From the NCBI RefSeq assembly GCF_026210795.1, contig NC_089436.1:1860001-1924000 (forward strand): a stretch of 64,000 bases of DNA, read 5' to 3'. The position numbers and the translations under genes are program-made. The DNA is from Rhizophagus irregularis (lineage: Eukaryota > Glomeromycota > Glomeromycetes > Glomerales > Glomeraceae). Below are positions 35,082 through 49,200 of this stretch, piece after piece. The notes under the pieces were generated by a model. The model ran no database searches, was not told where the DNA came from, and worked only from the letters and a program-made list of their open reading frames with translations. Each line of letters starts with the position of its first letter. The first letter of the stretch is position 1.

Positions 35082-36903
35082 ATGAATAAATATCGTGCTA
35101 CACACCAAAAACCAATTCGTTTGGTTCAACCATTTTTAAGAATATATAAACGTGTTTCTAGACATGGTTATAGACCAGAATATGGTTCTGCAGAATGGTG
35201 TGTTTATCAAGGTGGTGAACTTTGGTTAGAAGGTTTAAGAGTTTACCATAGAAATTCACAACATAGAGGTAAAAGAATAATAACAACTCAAAAAGACAGA
35301 GAGGCTTACACTGAAGCGCTTACATATTTTTTTAACGCTCTTGCAATAAATGAAGCTGGGTCTTATATATCAGCAGCAAGGGATATACTACATGAATTAT
35401 TTAGACAAAAAGATTTTGTAACAGAAGTTAGGAATATAGTTAAAACTGTTACAACTTCAGGTTCTTTTCTTGGAGTATATTCTGAAAAAAAATTTACTTC
35501 AATGATGAGATCTTTAAGAAATCAATTACAAAGTGAAGATCATAATGATATTGATAAAGCATTGGATTCTTTTCAACAAGGAATAATGTCCTCATTTGTT
35601 TGGTTAAAATTTGTACCAGATCAAGCTCAAACTGTCTTATTTACAAGATGTATAATTTATATCGCATGTATGAGAAAATTATTGGGTTTATATTTATTGG
35701 ATTTTATTGAAGGTTTCGCTATTCAAGCTTTAAATGGAATCCCAATTTCTTCAGTAATGGAAGTAAAACCTTTACGTTATAATTCTTCAATGACAGCAGA
35801 AACTGTTTTGACATCAGATGCAAGAACAAGAATTTATTCAAAGATCATAACTTCTCCAAAATGGGCTTTTTTATTAAGTTTAGAAATGTTGTCCCTATAT
35901 TATTTTAGATTTGCTCAAACTCTTGTGCAATCTCCAAATACAAATACTGAATCTATTCGTAATATCGTTCAATGGGCTATAGATATTTTAGAATGTAGCA
36001 AAAGTAATCCAACATTTCCTATAGATATACCGCTTGAAGATGATGATTCGTCAACTCCCAACATTCCTTTTCACTTTACTTTTCCATTCTATCAACTTTA
36101 TTATCCAAAGTAAGTACAAATAAACATTTATATATATTTTTTGAATTAACTTAATAAATTATTATTATTTGATTCTTTTTAGATATCAATTCAATCTTGC
36201 TACTGTTATGTTAGATTTAAGAAAATTCAAGCAAGCGAAACAATTGTTTTTAAAAGTTGGTAAAGAATATCGAGAAACAAACCGACCAATGGCAGCTCGT
36301 TCTTTATATAAAGCTGCAACATGTATTGTATTTGGATCTGATAGTGATATGCATCCAAATAAATTTGATATAAGTTTATTCCGAGAAGCTGCTAGTGAAG
36401 CAAATGAATTTAATGAAGAATTAGAAGAACAAGGAATATGGGTACAAATCGCAGAGATTGAAAATGTCAAAAAACCGGTAAATATTTTTATTTTTATTTT
36501 TATTTTTACTTATTTTGTTAAAAAAAATTTAAATATTCAAATTTTTTATTTTTTGTAGGTGCAAGATCTAACTAGAGATCTTCCTCAGGAAGGGTTATCA
36601 AAGACAGCTAGATTAGAAGTGTCCCCGATTAATAATGCACGTATAATGACACTAGATCCTGAGAATCTGAAAGGATATAAAGGATATGTAAATAATAAAT
36701 CAAAAACAAATGCTTCAAGGGGTGGTGAAGGAGAAAATCAAGTTATTGGTAATAAATGTGATTATTGTGGACAAATATCCACCACAATGCAATGTCCTTG
36801 TAAGAATGCAAGATATTGTGGTAAGAGTTGTCAAAAGGGAGATTGGAAAAGTCACAAAATTTCTTGTAGTTTTAGTAAGAAATCCGAAAATAAAAAGGAT
36901 TAA
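35082..36903 (+). CDS. MYND-type zinc finger protein with helical-repeat body
   Basis: Three exons, join(35082-36109,36183-36477,36559-36903), 555 aa. The C-terminus (about residues 510-548) is a MYND zinc finger: CDYCG, CPC, ARYCGKSCQ, DWKSHKISC, giving the C-x2-C...C-x-C...C-x3-C...H-x3-C ligand set. The rest is helical; residues 345-440 (FNLATVMLDLRKFKQAKQLFLKVGKEY, MAARSLYKAATC) look like TPR-type helix pairs. MYND fingers bind proline-rich peptides in co-regulators. The body has no family I can name. Likely a cytosolic or nuclear scaffold (inference). Confidence 0.82.
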
Positions 36904-37915
36904 AAGAAGATTATGAAAAGGAGAATTAGTAAGAAGAGAGAAAATTTTTAATTTAATATGTTCTGATATACTGTGTATATTAAGTTTGAATTAATAGAAT
37001 TATAAACAACCTCTTTCTTCTTATCATAAAATTAGCATACATTTTATATCGTATAGTTTGTATATTATATCAAACTCTTTCTTCTTATCATAAATTAGCA
37101 TACATATTGTATAGTTTGTATATTTATATATTATATTTAGTAGTAAAATTTACGTATATACATAATATTAATATTTTTTCTCTTTTTAATGTTATATTAA
37201 TAGTAAAATACAATATACAGTATGATATAATAATATTAATTAATTCAATTAATTAAAGATAATATTTAAACTAGAATAATTTTATTGACAAATTTAAGCA
37301 TTATTATGAATTATTTGAACAAAATATATATTGTACCTACTAAATGTATAATATTCCATTCATCACAAAATTCTTTTTTAGAGGAATGCGAAATAACAAT
37401 ACGCGTAATAAAAAAACGCGTCAAAAATATTATTTCAAGAAAGGAAGAAAGGCAGGCAAACTGTCATAACAGAAACACAAGTACAAAGGTTAAAAATGCT
37501 CATCAAATGATCAGTAATGCACATCCCACCCTTCGGAAAACGGATACACCAAAAACGCGTAACTGGTGTATTTATGTATTGTGGACGCGATATTCATGTG
37601 ATCCGATTACGGTATCACTTTTAGGTAGATGTTTTCTAACTTTAGAACAATAGGTGATTGTTTTGCTGCTATTTAAGAAGTTGACTTTAATTACTTTAAT
37701 TAAGTTTACTCGTAACATAAACTTGCAACAATTTTTAACCGGCATGAAATATTTTTTACTACATATCATACGTATAAAAATGTCATGTAGTGGCATTTTT
37801 AATAATTAAAATTTTTCGTATAAATACATTAAAAACTTAAAAATATTATTAATAAAAAAAATCATAAATAAAAAAAAATTAATTTAAAAACATTTGAAAT
37901 TAATAGCAAGAATAA
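36904..37915. repeat. Convergent intergenic with tandem duplication and ACGCGT sites
   Basis: A roughly 65-bp tandem duplication at about 37011-37135 (CTCTTTCTTCTTATCATAAA, TTAGCATACAT, GTATAGTTTGTATATT) lies after the MYND gene. Three ACGCGT hexamers occur at about 37400, 37418 and 37555, rare in such AT-rich DNA. A 122-codon frame at 37285-37653 has no recognisable motif; I do not call it a gene. Confidence 0.6.
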
Positions 37916-39000
37916 TTAAATTTGCAATGAAATCAAAAAGTCAATAATAGAATTTAAAACTTCTTGAGGTTTTTCATCTTGAGGTAAATGACCACATTCA
38001 TTTATTACTTTGAATTCCATTTTAAAATTTGGATGAGAAGTTGAAGAAGTCGGAGTTGAAGCAATTTCATCAAATACCTCCCTGTGTTTATCAACATGTA
38101 AATATCTATCATCATCACCTGATATATATAATATTGGTTTTTGCGTTAAAATATCTTTGTTAGGAAGAATATTTAATGGTACAAAATACTTCATTAACCA
38201 TGAAAATGATTCATAAAAATTTGGTAAAGTTAATGGAACTCGATAAGTTGGTTTTACTACAGTTTCCCAATCAGGAATTGAGTTTGTATTGTGATAAAAT
38301 AATGTGAGTGGTAGGTATTGATATAATGCAATTTTTATGAAAAGTCGTCCCGGAGCTGAACCTAATATATGTCGACCGATTGGCGGTGGGCCTAAGAAAG
38401 AAAGAAAAAAAGATTTCAATTTCTTTTTTTTTAAAAAAAAATTTTTTACACATATAAATTATATATAATATTTTTACCTTGGTCTTCGGGTCTTATGGAA
38501 GGAGCTATTAAAATTAAAGAATGGACTAAATCTGGATATTTTATGGCGATGGCACAAATTATTCCGCCACCACCAGATACTCCAGCGAATGCGATTTTCC
38601 TATTTTTATAGCCCAAATTAGCCACAAGTTGTACCGCAAAATCTACAGATGCTTCTTGAGTATAAGGATTTTGTCCTTCTTCCCATTTAGTGGGTCTCTC
38701 AGTAAAACCAAAAGTTGGTCTATCATAAGCTATAACATGACATCCCGTAGCATCAGCTAAAGGTTGCATATGATGTCTCCAGGTATATAGATTTCCAAGA
38801 ATATGATGTAGTAAAAGAATTACGGGTTTATTTGTTTCATTCGGAATAAAATGTTGATTTTGTAATAAATGTTTATGACTTTGTGGGATTACTTTTTTAT
38901 AATATGTTTGAATTCCATTGACTTCAATAAAACGTCCTTCTGGGTCTGATGAAGATGCTATTGATTCAAGAAAAACTCTTTGAACCGATGGAAGTGCCAT
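37916..39000 (-). CDS. Alpha/beta hydrolase
   Basis: Two exons, join(37916-38391,38478-39000), 332 aa. The strand-3 motif VILLLHHILGN contains the oxyanion HH pair, YDRPTFGFTERP follows, and the nucleophile elbow is AGVSGGGG with Ser about 142. Candidate acid residues are in SGDDDRY (about 267-269), and the catalytic His is in ECGHLPQDEKP (about 309), so the triad looks complete. The fold resembles epoxide hydrolase/haloperoxidase-like esterases; substrate not predictable. No signal peptide or membrane segment, so probably cytosolic. Divergent from acylphosphatase with a 712-bp spacer. Confidence 0.88.
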
Positions 39001-39712
39001 GAAGGGATTTTTTTTCGTGGTAAGGAAAAAGAATGAAAATTAAAAAGAAACCTAAATGATAGGGAGAGAAAAGAATAAAAATTTATTATTTAAATAGGTG
39101 GTTTAAATACTAATGAATACAATGTATATTGACATTCGAAAGCCGATGCAAATCACTTTTTTTTTTTGTGTAAAAACATGCATCATGCACAACATAATCA
39201 TTAGGAGAATTATATAATATTTATTTATATTGATTAAAGAACTTTTTCAATTTAAATATTTGAGATTAATTATGTTCAAAGATCGGTAATGACGTATTTA
39301 ACTTATGGTTACCCTTTCATGATAATTATATAATAATAAGGTGTCACAATGTCAATATTCATATATCATAGCGTGAAAATCAAGAAAAGTTTAAACGGAA
39401 GAACATTTATGCGAGTTTCTTGTGAGATTAAATTAATCCCAATATTTGTAAATAAGTCGTAATAATAGTTAATCTTTTTAAAGAAAATAATTTGTGTTTA
39501 TTCTTCATAGGCAGAAATTAGAAATTTCCCTTCCTGCATTATCGCAGATCGAAATTTTGCTTAACTATAATCGGTTGGAGTAGTTTTATTGATTGGTGCA
39601 AATTCCCATATGAAATTTGCATCTAAATAAATAAATTCTTTTTGTAGCACTATTGAATATTAGAGATCGGGTTAACTTTATTGTTTTACAATTTTGCTTT
39701 AATTCTTTAGCA
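39001..39712. promoter_or_regulatory. Divergent promoter region
   Basis: 712 bp between the starts of the hydrolase and acylphosphatase genes. AT-rich with no recognised element. Confidence 0.4.
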
Positions 39713-40242
39713 ATGACTAGATTTGTTAGTTTATATTACGAAGTATTCGGTAAAGTACAAGGTAAATCCATTCATCCATTTTGTCATTTGTTCTTTTTTT
39801 AAAATTGACTTTTCATCAATTTCTTTTTTAAATAGGAGTATGGTTTCGAAAATACACAAAAGACAAAGTGAATGAATTAAAACTTGTTGGATACGTAAAA
39901 AATACGGGTTCATTATAATCTTATAATATGTTTCTTTAATTATGTTTACAAAAAATACTCATTTAGCTTAATTATTATTTTTAGAAAGAGGTACAGTAAG
40001 CGGAATCGCACAAGGTGAAAGAGAAAAAATCGAAATTTTGTAAGATAATTAATATAAACATACTACTATTTTTTTAAAAAAAAATAAATAAAAGGGGATT
40101 ATTTTAATATTAAATTTAATTATTATATAGTAAAAAATGGTTACAATATGAAGGATCACCTTCATCCAGAATTGATAAAACCACTTTACAAGAAGAAGAA
40201 ATTGAAAAAGTTGAATTTCATGGATTTGAAATTAAACATTAA
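39713..40242 (+). CDS. Acylphosphatase
   Basis: Four exons, join(39713-39761,39836-39907,39985-40039,40131-40242), 95 aa, the normal size of the family. Hydrolyses carboxyl-phosphate bonds of acyl phosphates in the cytosol. The signature VFGKVQGVWFRKYT gives the phosphate-binding loop with catalytic Arg21. The partner Asn39 is in LVGYVKNTERGTVSG, and the C-terminal strand is EFHGFEIKH. The second intron uses a weak donor (GTTCAT at 39908), chosen because it alone restores KNTERG. Its stop is only 47 bp from the stop of the convergent PAP2 gene, so their 3' UTRs must overlap. Confidence 0.93.
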
Positions 40243-40289
40243 TAATAATCTTTACATTATAATCTATCTTCAGATTGATTATTATACTC

Positions 40290-41633
40290 TCATTTATTTC
40301 TATTATTCATTTCTTCTTCAGTATTTCCATTATTCACTTCACTACTTTCATTGTTTTCATGAGTATTATTTCTATTACCTACTTCATTTAATCCCATTTC
40401 TAAATCTCTATTATTATCACTAACATTTGGAACTTCATCTTGATCATCAATAGCATCCCAATCTTCTAAATACTTATAATGACCAGGTATATTATCAGTT
40501 CCATCTCCTGCTCCAAGAAACCAATCATTATTACCAAAATGTAATCTATATGAAATTAATGCTGTACCAATTCCTATTAAGGCTCCTACTATTATTTGAA
40601 ATGGAAAATGTCTGTAATCCATTATTCTTGTTAAAGATATCCATGTTGCAAAATATAAAGGTAATAAAAGTACTAAAATTTTCCATAAATGAGCTCCCCC
40701 TGTCCATGGTTTTGATTTTCCATTAATATATAATACAAAAAATACCCAACCAGCAAATGCTGTAGATGAATGTCCACTTGGAAATCTAAAAATTGTTATT
40801 AAAAATAAATAAATAAAAATAAATAAAAGAATTAATTTTTTAAATGTATTCTCACCCTTGATATTCTACTTTACTTAATTTACTTGTACAAATTTCATTT
40901 GTAAAGTAAGTTTGAGTTATATTCATTGCTACTACTTTTGACATGTCTGGTTGACACTTTGTTAAGAATGTCGGACGAAGTCCCAAATGGCCTAAAATAG
41001 ACACGATACTTTAATTTGATTTGAAAGATAAAAAAGATACTAAAAACTTACTTCCAACAGTTACCCATCCAAGCGCAGTTGTAAATAATCCTAGTCCTAA
41101 TAATAAAAAATTGTCATTAAGATTATACGGTGGCGCAGTAATAAAGTTTGTTAGAAATGGTTTTGATTTTACCAAAACTTGTGATATGACCTATTATCAT
41201 ATGATAAAAATCCCAAAAATCATAAAAGAAAATCAATTCCAACAAAATCATAATAACACCAGGTAAAACTGTATTTATTAATGTAGCTAATGTTGAAGAA
41301 ACAATTTCTTCTACAACTGGACCTTTCAACGAATTATCATTTACTGAAAAGTAAGCAATAGGTGGTTGAGGATTTTTAAAGAGCCTAAAATAATAATGAA
41401 AATAAATAATTTTTTTGATTAAAAAAATAAAATTAATAAAAAAATTACCAATCTGTCAAAGCATATATAATAATGATGAGAGCCCAATCCAAAGAAATTC
41501 CGATATAAATGTGTTTTCTTCTTGATGGGAAATTCCATGGTGACCATTTACGTGATTTTAAAAGTTTTGGATCATAATATCTGTTTGGTAACTTTACTAA
41601 TGGAAACCACCTTTTCATTTTTGACGAAACCAT
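40290..41633 (-). CDS. PAP2-family lipid phosphate phosphatase (Dpp1-like)
   Basis: Five exons, join(40290-40785,40856-40991,41052-41096,41191-41384,41449-41633), 351 aa, about six membrane segments and a hydrophilic Asn/Glu C-terminal tail. Motif C2 FPSGHSSTAF is intact. In motif C3, TRIMDYRHFPFQI has the Arg and His, but the usual first Ser is Thr and the usual final Asp is Gln. The C1 area reads TVGSHLGLRPTFL: the RP pair is present but the Lys expected seven residues earlier is not. So either catalysis is altered or my alignment misplaces these motifs. Family role: dephosphorylation of phosphatidate, diacylglycerol pyrophosphate or similar lipids in ER or vacuole membranes. The 45-nt third exon supplies GLGLFTTALGWVTVG. 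Confidence 0.87.
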
Positions 41634-43261
41634 TATTTTGTTAAAAAATAAATTATGATGATTTTGAAAATTTTTATATCACTTTTTAACAGCATTGTGT
41701 AACCAAATAATGAATAACGTATTTATGACGGTATTGTGCCTTTTTTTTGAGTGGTGTTTGATATATTTGGTAGTCTCTATAATTCTAGTAATAATTAATT
41801 AATTAATTATATCTGATATAACCAGGTTTCGTTAGAAATTTTTGAATAAATTGAAACTTATCCTATTATTTATTCACAAAGACATTGTACTATATGTTGA
41901 TCTTTTCGAGTTTGGGGGATTTATAATCCTATTTATATTCTGACATTTGTAACCATTATCAGATTTGTGATCTATTAATCTAACAAATTTATAATTTGAA
42001 ACAAAAAGTAAATATTATTTATCTTTTATAATTATATAAACTATTTATTACCATTTATATTAGAATTACTGTTGCACTTTGGCATATGAAAACACTCGGA
42101 TGGTAATGACGTTACTACGAATAAACCACAAAAAGTTATGCATATATGCAAGTTTTAATTAAACTCGCGAATAATAACTGTGGGACACGATATTTTAATG
42201 TAGTAATATTAAAGTTCGTTAGTCAAAAAATTGTTGATTAGTGTGACTAATTTAAACAAAAATCCTATAAATTATAATTTTCTTTGATTGAATGATAAAA
42301 TGTAATTCCCGACATAAAATTTGATCACGTGTTTATATGTTCGCTTTTTATTCGAGTCAAATTACCGATAAATTATATATATTTTTTTGTCTTTGTATCT
42401 GTCGTTGTCCTAAAAATAAAAATATATATATATATATTTGTCTAAATGATCGTAAACATCCCCTTTTTTTGTTAGGAGCTTCGCGTGAAAAAGTTTGGGG
42501 AAAGTAATTGATTTCAATCACGTTTTTGATTAGGTATTCAAACACTATAGACCTAATTATTTTATGGTACACAAGATTACTATTTTGTATCTGAATTAAA
42601 CGACTATTAAATTGTTTTGCCATTAATTTAAATTTGAAACGAGATTGTTCTCATTATTATTGTATTATGTTATATATTATGTGATAATTCAAGAAGGGAT
42701 CGTCAAATACTTAATTGATTGAGGTGATAAAATAAGAATCTCTGCTAAAATGTACTGTAGATGATTATTTAATTTTATATACTTTATTTGTTACATACGA
42801 TTTTATCCATAATAAATTTAAACCTGCCAAGCATTTTGAAACTGGAAAAATCTTGGCACAGTCAAAAAACGATCAGACCTTTTTTTATACTGTTTATATT
42901 TTGTGTAATATAAAATTTTGATTCTTATCTAATTCTGGGTAAAAAAAAATCTTTAATTTTTATAATATCACATTAGTGGTTCAAGTTCTCATATATAAAC
43001 ATATTGTACTTGCCAAATGCCAACAATTCTTACTTGGATATTTTTAGATTCGTCGAAACCAATTTTGTTCTAAGGTAAGTATTAAAAAAGTTTTTATAAC
43101 AAAAATAACTTACTACAATTTAAAGTAATACCCGCAAAATTTTTTTTTTTTCGATTTTTTTTTATATGGAGATTTTCACATTTTTTACACCAAACATTAT
43201 TGAATACGAAATATTTTTCTTTTTTTTTAGAGCAAAGAAAAAAAAAGTTTAATTTATTCAC
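41634..43261. promoter_or_regulatory. Divergent intergenic region, 1.6 kb
   Basis: Between the PAP2 gene and CCH1. AT-rich. A GT-AG pair at about 43075 (AAGGTAAGTATT) and 43230 (TTTTTTTTTAG), just before the CCH1 ATG, suggests a 5'-UTR intron, with transcription starting upstream of about 43075. No other gene seen. Confidence 0.45.
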
Positions 43262-46200
43262 ATGGAGGGAAATGACCCACCAACTGATGTACCATTAGTT
43301 ACTTTTGACGAACCCAATAACACTCAAACGACGTTCCTTACCGCAAATAATAATAACAATGGCGAGCAAATACGCATGCGTGGGCGTTCAAATACAACTT
43401 CACAAAATCCTGTAACAATACTCGATCCCGGATTTCGTAGAAGGTCCAGATCAATATCACCTTCACATGATTTTAATAATAATAATAGAGAAATTAATTT
43501 ATATCGGAGCCGTACATTAGGTCATTCTTATAATTCACCTACAACAAGGCCTTCGATGACAACTTCAAGGACATTCATAGATTCGTCAGATCAAGACGTT
43601 GATTTACATGCTCATGAATCTTCGATAACCTTCCAACCAATTCGAATGCCATCATTTTTGAATATGAGAAGAAATAACATGTTACCCGATGATGATATTG
43701 TCGAGATGTCAGATGTACCAAGACGTGAAAGTTTTTCTAGTGAGTTAGGCTTTAGATATAATGATGATGATGAAGGATTCGATCATATTGACGAGAGCGA
43801 TACGGCAAAACTAACAAAAAATCGTGTGGATCATTCATTAGGCTCCTCTACAAATTTACCAGTCTCAAATGAAAGTCAAGAATTCGCTCCTTCGAACGGA
43901 AAGAATAATAAAAAAAATGTTCTAAGACATACCAAAAGTCTCGGTAGAATGAGTCAAATGCTTGCAAGAGCTTCCACTCGTGTTGTAAATATGGCTAATG
44001 CTTCACAAGAACAGCTTGAAAAAGAAGAGTTGGATTCTAATGTTCATTCCAGAACTTCAAGTCATAAAAGTTGGAAAAGTAATCGTTTTTCTGATAAAAA
44101 TAGCCCTACCCTCAATAACAATTTTAATTCTTCACAACATAAGTCAAAAAGGTTCCCATCGGGTCAATTTAACGATAGGAGCCCTCAGACAATTTATAAT
44201 TTACAGTCACAGTCTCCTTTGGAAGGACGTTCGTTATATATATTCGGACCAACAAATCCAATTAGGCTCTTATTATATGAAGTTATAAATCATCCGTAAG
44301 TATAATTTTTGTGATTATGTAAGATGCTTAATTATACTTTTTAAATTTTTTTTTATTTTATCTACGATAAATTTGATCTTCATAATAATTTTTTTTTTTA
44401 GATGGACAGAATCAATTATCTTAGGTCTTATAATAACACATATTTTGTTATTAATTATCGATGCATGGACTCCAGTTACGGATAGCAATCCACGTAGGAC
44501 TAAATGGGGATCATCAGGAATTGATTATGCTTTATTAGTAATTTTTATAATATACACGTAAGAGAAATTTGATCCCCCCCTTTTTTTTAGGTTTTTTTCT
44601 TTTATTTACTTATGTTATTTATGATAATATTTTAGTTTGGAAATTATTGCGCGTATTATAGTATCAGGTTTAATAATAAGTCCAGTGCAAAATGAAATCA
44701 TGTCAAAACATGATGTTAGAGAAGCGTCAACGGATTCACAATATTCGCAGATGTCAAATCAATATGTTTCAAGAGTTATAGCACATAAGTCAGCAATGAA
44801 TACAGCGTTCCTTAGGCATACTTTTAACAGAATTGATTTACTTGCAGTAGTATCTTATTGGATTGATTTGTTGATTACTTTAGTAGGAGTGCAGCATTTC
44901 TTCTTATTTAAAGCAATTTCAACTTTAAGAAGTTTGAGATTATTGGCTATTACAAGTGGATGTGCAACTATCCTGCAATCACTGAAAAAAAGTGCCCCGT
45001 TATTGGTTAATGTGACATCTTTTATTGGATTTTTTTTTATATTGTTAAGTATAATTGGAGTACAGGCATTCAAAGGATCGTTTTCTAGAAGATGTGTATG
45101 GAAAGATATAAATAATCCATCAAATGTTTATCTTCATGAAGACCAATATTGTGGAGGATGGATGGATATAGATGGATCGATAAAATCAGTTGGGGTATCA
45201 GGTTCTCTCGGCGGAAAAGGATTTATTTGTCCTATTGGTCAAATTTGCGAGGAAGTGGGAAATCCTTCCGGTGGATTGGCATCTTTTGATAATGTGTTTT
45301 TTTCCATGATTTTAGTTTTTGTAATTTCAACAAGTATGTACTATTTAATAATCTATTTATTTATTAATATTAAACAAATTTTTCTCACAAAAAATTTTAA
45401 CATTTTTAGTTCAAAATTGGACGGAACTTATGTATCGTGTGATGGATTCAGATTTTGCTTTTGCAAGCATATTCTTTATCTTAACTGTAGTTATTTTAAA
45501 TTTTTGGTTAATTAATTTATTCGTGGCTGTGATTACAAAAATGTTTGCAAAAATTCGAGAAGATACATCACATTCTGCCTTTACATTATCCAAGTAATAT
45601 AGAATTTTTTTGAAGTTTGTTTTTATTTTTTTTATATAAAAAAAACTAATAATTAAATATAATGTATTTTTTAAGATCAACACCGATTTTATCTGACGAT
45701 ACGGAAGGTTGGACACTACAAGATGGAAAACAAATGACTAAAACTAGTTGGTTTGCTCGTAGGATGGATGAGACAGTTTATGTTTGGATCGTTTTAATAT
45801 TTGCTGATTTATTTATAATGGCATTTCGAACTTCTAATATGTCAGCTGAAAAGAGTTTTATTTTAGGTAATTATTTATGCTTATTTTCCCTTTTTTTTAT
45901 TTTAATTCGTAAACTTAAATATTTTTATTTTTTTCAGATCGCGTAGAATTAATATTTACAATAGTATTTGCAATAGAAATAATATTGAGATTTTTTTCAT
46001 ATTTGCCAAAATACCACTTATTTTTCCAGTCCACAAAAAATATTGTTGATTTTACATTGGCTATTGTAACATGTATTATACAATTACCTTTTATTAAAGA
46101 ATCTGTAATCTATCCTTACTTAACTCTATTTCAAATTCTCAGAGTTTATAGAGTTATTGTTGCAATTCCTAGATTGAGAGATTTATTGGTAAATTCTTTT

Positions 46201-49200
46201 AAAAAAATTGATTTTATGAAATTATATATTTTAACCCATTTTTCTAATGATTATTTATAAATTGATTTTTAGGTTAGAGTTTTAGGAAGTGTGGCAGGTT
46301 TTGCAAATTTAGTTTTATTCATTTTTATTGTTAATTTCATTGCAGCTATAATCGTAAGTATATGATATGAACGATTTATTAAGTTTTAGCAGGTAATTTT
46401 CGGTTAACATAGGTGTCAATATATGTAGGGGGTACAATTGTTGAGAGGATCTATTCCAGATGGTAACACAATGAGATTTAGTGATATTTTTAACAGTTTC
46501 TTGGCCCTGTATCAGGTAACATTAAATTATTATGGTTGTTCTTTTTTTTTCCTTTTCCTTTTCCTTTTTTTTTTGGTGTACTAATTTCTCGTTATTTATT
46601 TGGTATAATCAGTTGTTTTCGGGTGAAGATTGGACAGTTGTATTATATAATACAATGCAGTTTGAATCTGAAAAAGGGAGTAAAGGTACAGCCATTATAT
46701 CAGTCATATTCTTAATAATATATGTCAGTCTATCAAACTGTAAGTCAAAAATAAAATTTATTTAATTTAATAGGCTATTTGATTTATGTTTATATATAAT
46801 AACTTTTTTGTTCCTGATAGTTATCCTGTTGACTATGTTTATTGCTGTTCTACAAGAGAATTTTGAAATTGCGGAAGAACAAAAACACAAAATACAGCTA
46901 CAAACATTTAAACGTGATGTTGATCCAAAAGAAAAGAAAGATGACGTTATTTATAGATGGAATTTTTATAAATACTTCCAAGCCAAACCAAAAGCTTTGG
47001 CTGTTGAAAATATTCCATATAATTTGATCTTGCATACACAAAAAAGTCGAGTAAGAGATTTTTTGACTGATAACGATAATTCTACTGGAAAAAAGAATAT
47101 CACTGGGAATAAGAAGACTTCAACCAATTTTGTGATTCGTCTTAAACAATATTTTGGATATCATGATGAAATAGATAAAGTGCCTTTGCTTGAGAGAACA
47201 ACTGACTTTGGCGAACCAATTACTGATAGATCTACAGAAGCATTTATGGATGATTTTCAAGAACATCAAGCCATTAAAGCTGATTTCTTGGCAGCACACC
47301 CAAATTACGATGCATCACTTTGGTTTTTATCTCCTCGTAATCGATTTCGAAGATTTTGCCAACTTCTTGTTGAACCTAGTCATGGCGACCGTGTATATGG
47401 CACATCACCTTCACCAACATGGAATTTTGTATTTAATGCATTCATCTATTTATGCATTATTGCAAGTGTTGCTTTCGCTGCATTTGCAAATATGTCATAT
47501 CAAAAAGAGTATTTTGAAAAAAATGGTGATGTAAAATACCCATGGTTTTGGATTACGGATGCTATGTTTACAGGAATATTTACTGTAGAATTCATTATTA
47601 AAATTATTGCCGACGGATTTCTTTTAACTCCAAATGCATATTTACTTGATGTTTGGAATCAGTTAGATTTCTTTGTGCTTATCACTCTTTATATCAACAT
47701 TTCAATCTCAGCAACAAGCACTGGAGGTGTTGCAAAAACCGTTCGTGCATTTAAAGCTTTACGTGCGCTTAGATTGATCAAATTTTCCAGTTCGATGAAA
47801 GATATATTTTATTCTATTTTGATTGCGGGAGCTCCCCGTATTATTGATGCGTCATTACTTTCCATAAGCTTAGTGATACCTTTTGCGATTTATGGAGTTA
47901 ATATTTTTGCCGGGTTATTCTTTTATTGTAATGACGATGACGATTCCATAGTAACAAATGATCAATGTATAGATGAATTTGACAATAGTATATATAATTT
48001 TAATGTATTGATGCCAAGAGTATGGAGTAACCCTTTTGGGTATAATTTTGATGATTTTAAATCGGCTTTACTTATATTATTTGAAATTATTTCTGGAGAA
48101 GGGTGGATAGATGTTATGGCAACATCTATGAATATTGTGGGACGAGATTTTTCTCCACAATCTAATGTTTCCAAATGGAATGCGTTATTTTTTATTTTTT
48201 TTAATTTAGCTGGATCTGTATTTGTTTTGACATTATTTGTAAGCGTAATCATTTCCAATTATCAATTGAAATCTGGGATGGCTTATTTAACTGCCGATCA
48301 AAAACGATGGGTCGATCTGAAGAAGTTGTTGAAACAAATTACGCCTTCAAAAATTCCAAAGAGACGACCTAGTAATAGATTTAGAGCTTTATGTTTTGAT
48401 TATGCAACAGAAAAGCGTGGAACCCTTTCAAAGATTATGAGTATTATTTATATTTTGCATATTTTATTATTAATGACTGAAATAAAAAGTACTTCACATC
48501 TTTGGGATAATATTAGAGGTATTTATATTTATTATTCATTAATTTGAGAATAAAAATTTTGTTTAACAATTTTACTCTTTTATTTTTTACAGATGTCGTA
48601 TTTATAATTTTCATTGTAATTTATGTACTCGAATTGTCCGCTAAAGCTATTGGTCTAGGATGGAAAGTGTTTCATAATAAGTGGAATGTATTTGATTTTA
48701 TTGTGATTACTGGAGCAGCGGCTACGACAATTTCAGTTCTAGCATTGAGAAATAGTAGAATAATGACTCAAGCTCAAAATATATTTTTAGTGTTGATTTG
48801 TCTAAAACTATTTCAAAAAAGTGATGTTATGAATCAATTATTTAAAAATATGATGTAAGTTTTATTAAGAAAATTTTTATCAAATAATGCATCGTTTAAT
48901 GTGTATTAATAATTTTACGTTCTATTTTTAAGCGGGAGTTTACCTTCAATTCTCAATTTATTTGCAGTCTGGTCTATTATATTTGTCGTGTACACTATCA
49001 TGTTTATGGAAATTTTTGGATTAACAAAATTTGGAACTAATGAAGGTAGACATGTAAATTTCAGGCAATTTCCAACTGCAATTACAACCCTTGTTAGAAT
49101 GTCAACTGGGTAAGCTATTTTCTAAAGGTAAAAAATTTGATGTACTTGAGAGACATATAATTCTTACCACTTTTTATTGAAAATTATTTAGTGAGGGCTG

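Noticed and set aside
37285-37653. 122-codon plus-strand frame
   Set aside because: Lies between two convergent gene ends, has no domain pattern and includes repeat-like ACGCGT words; probably chance.
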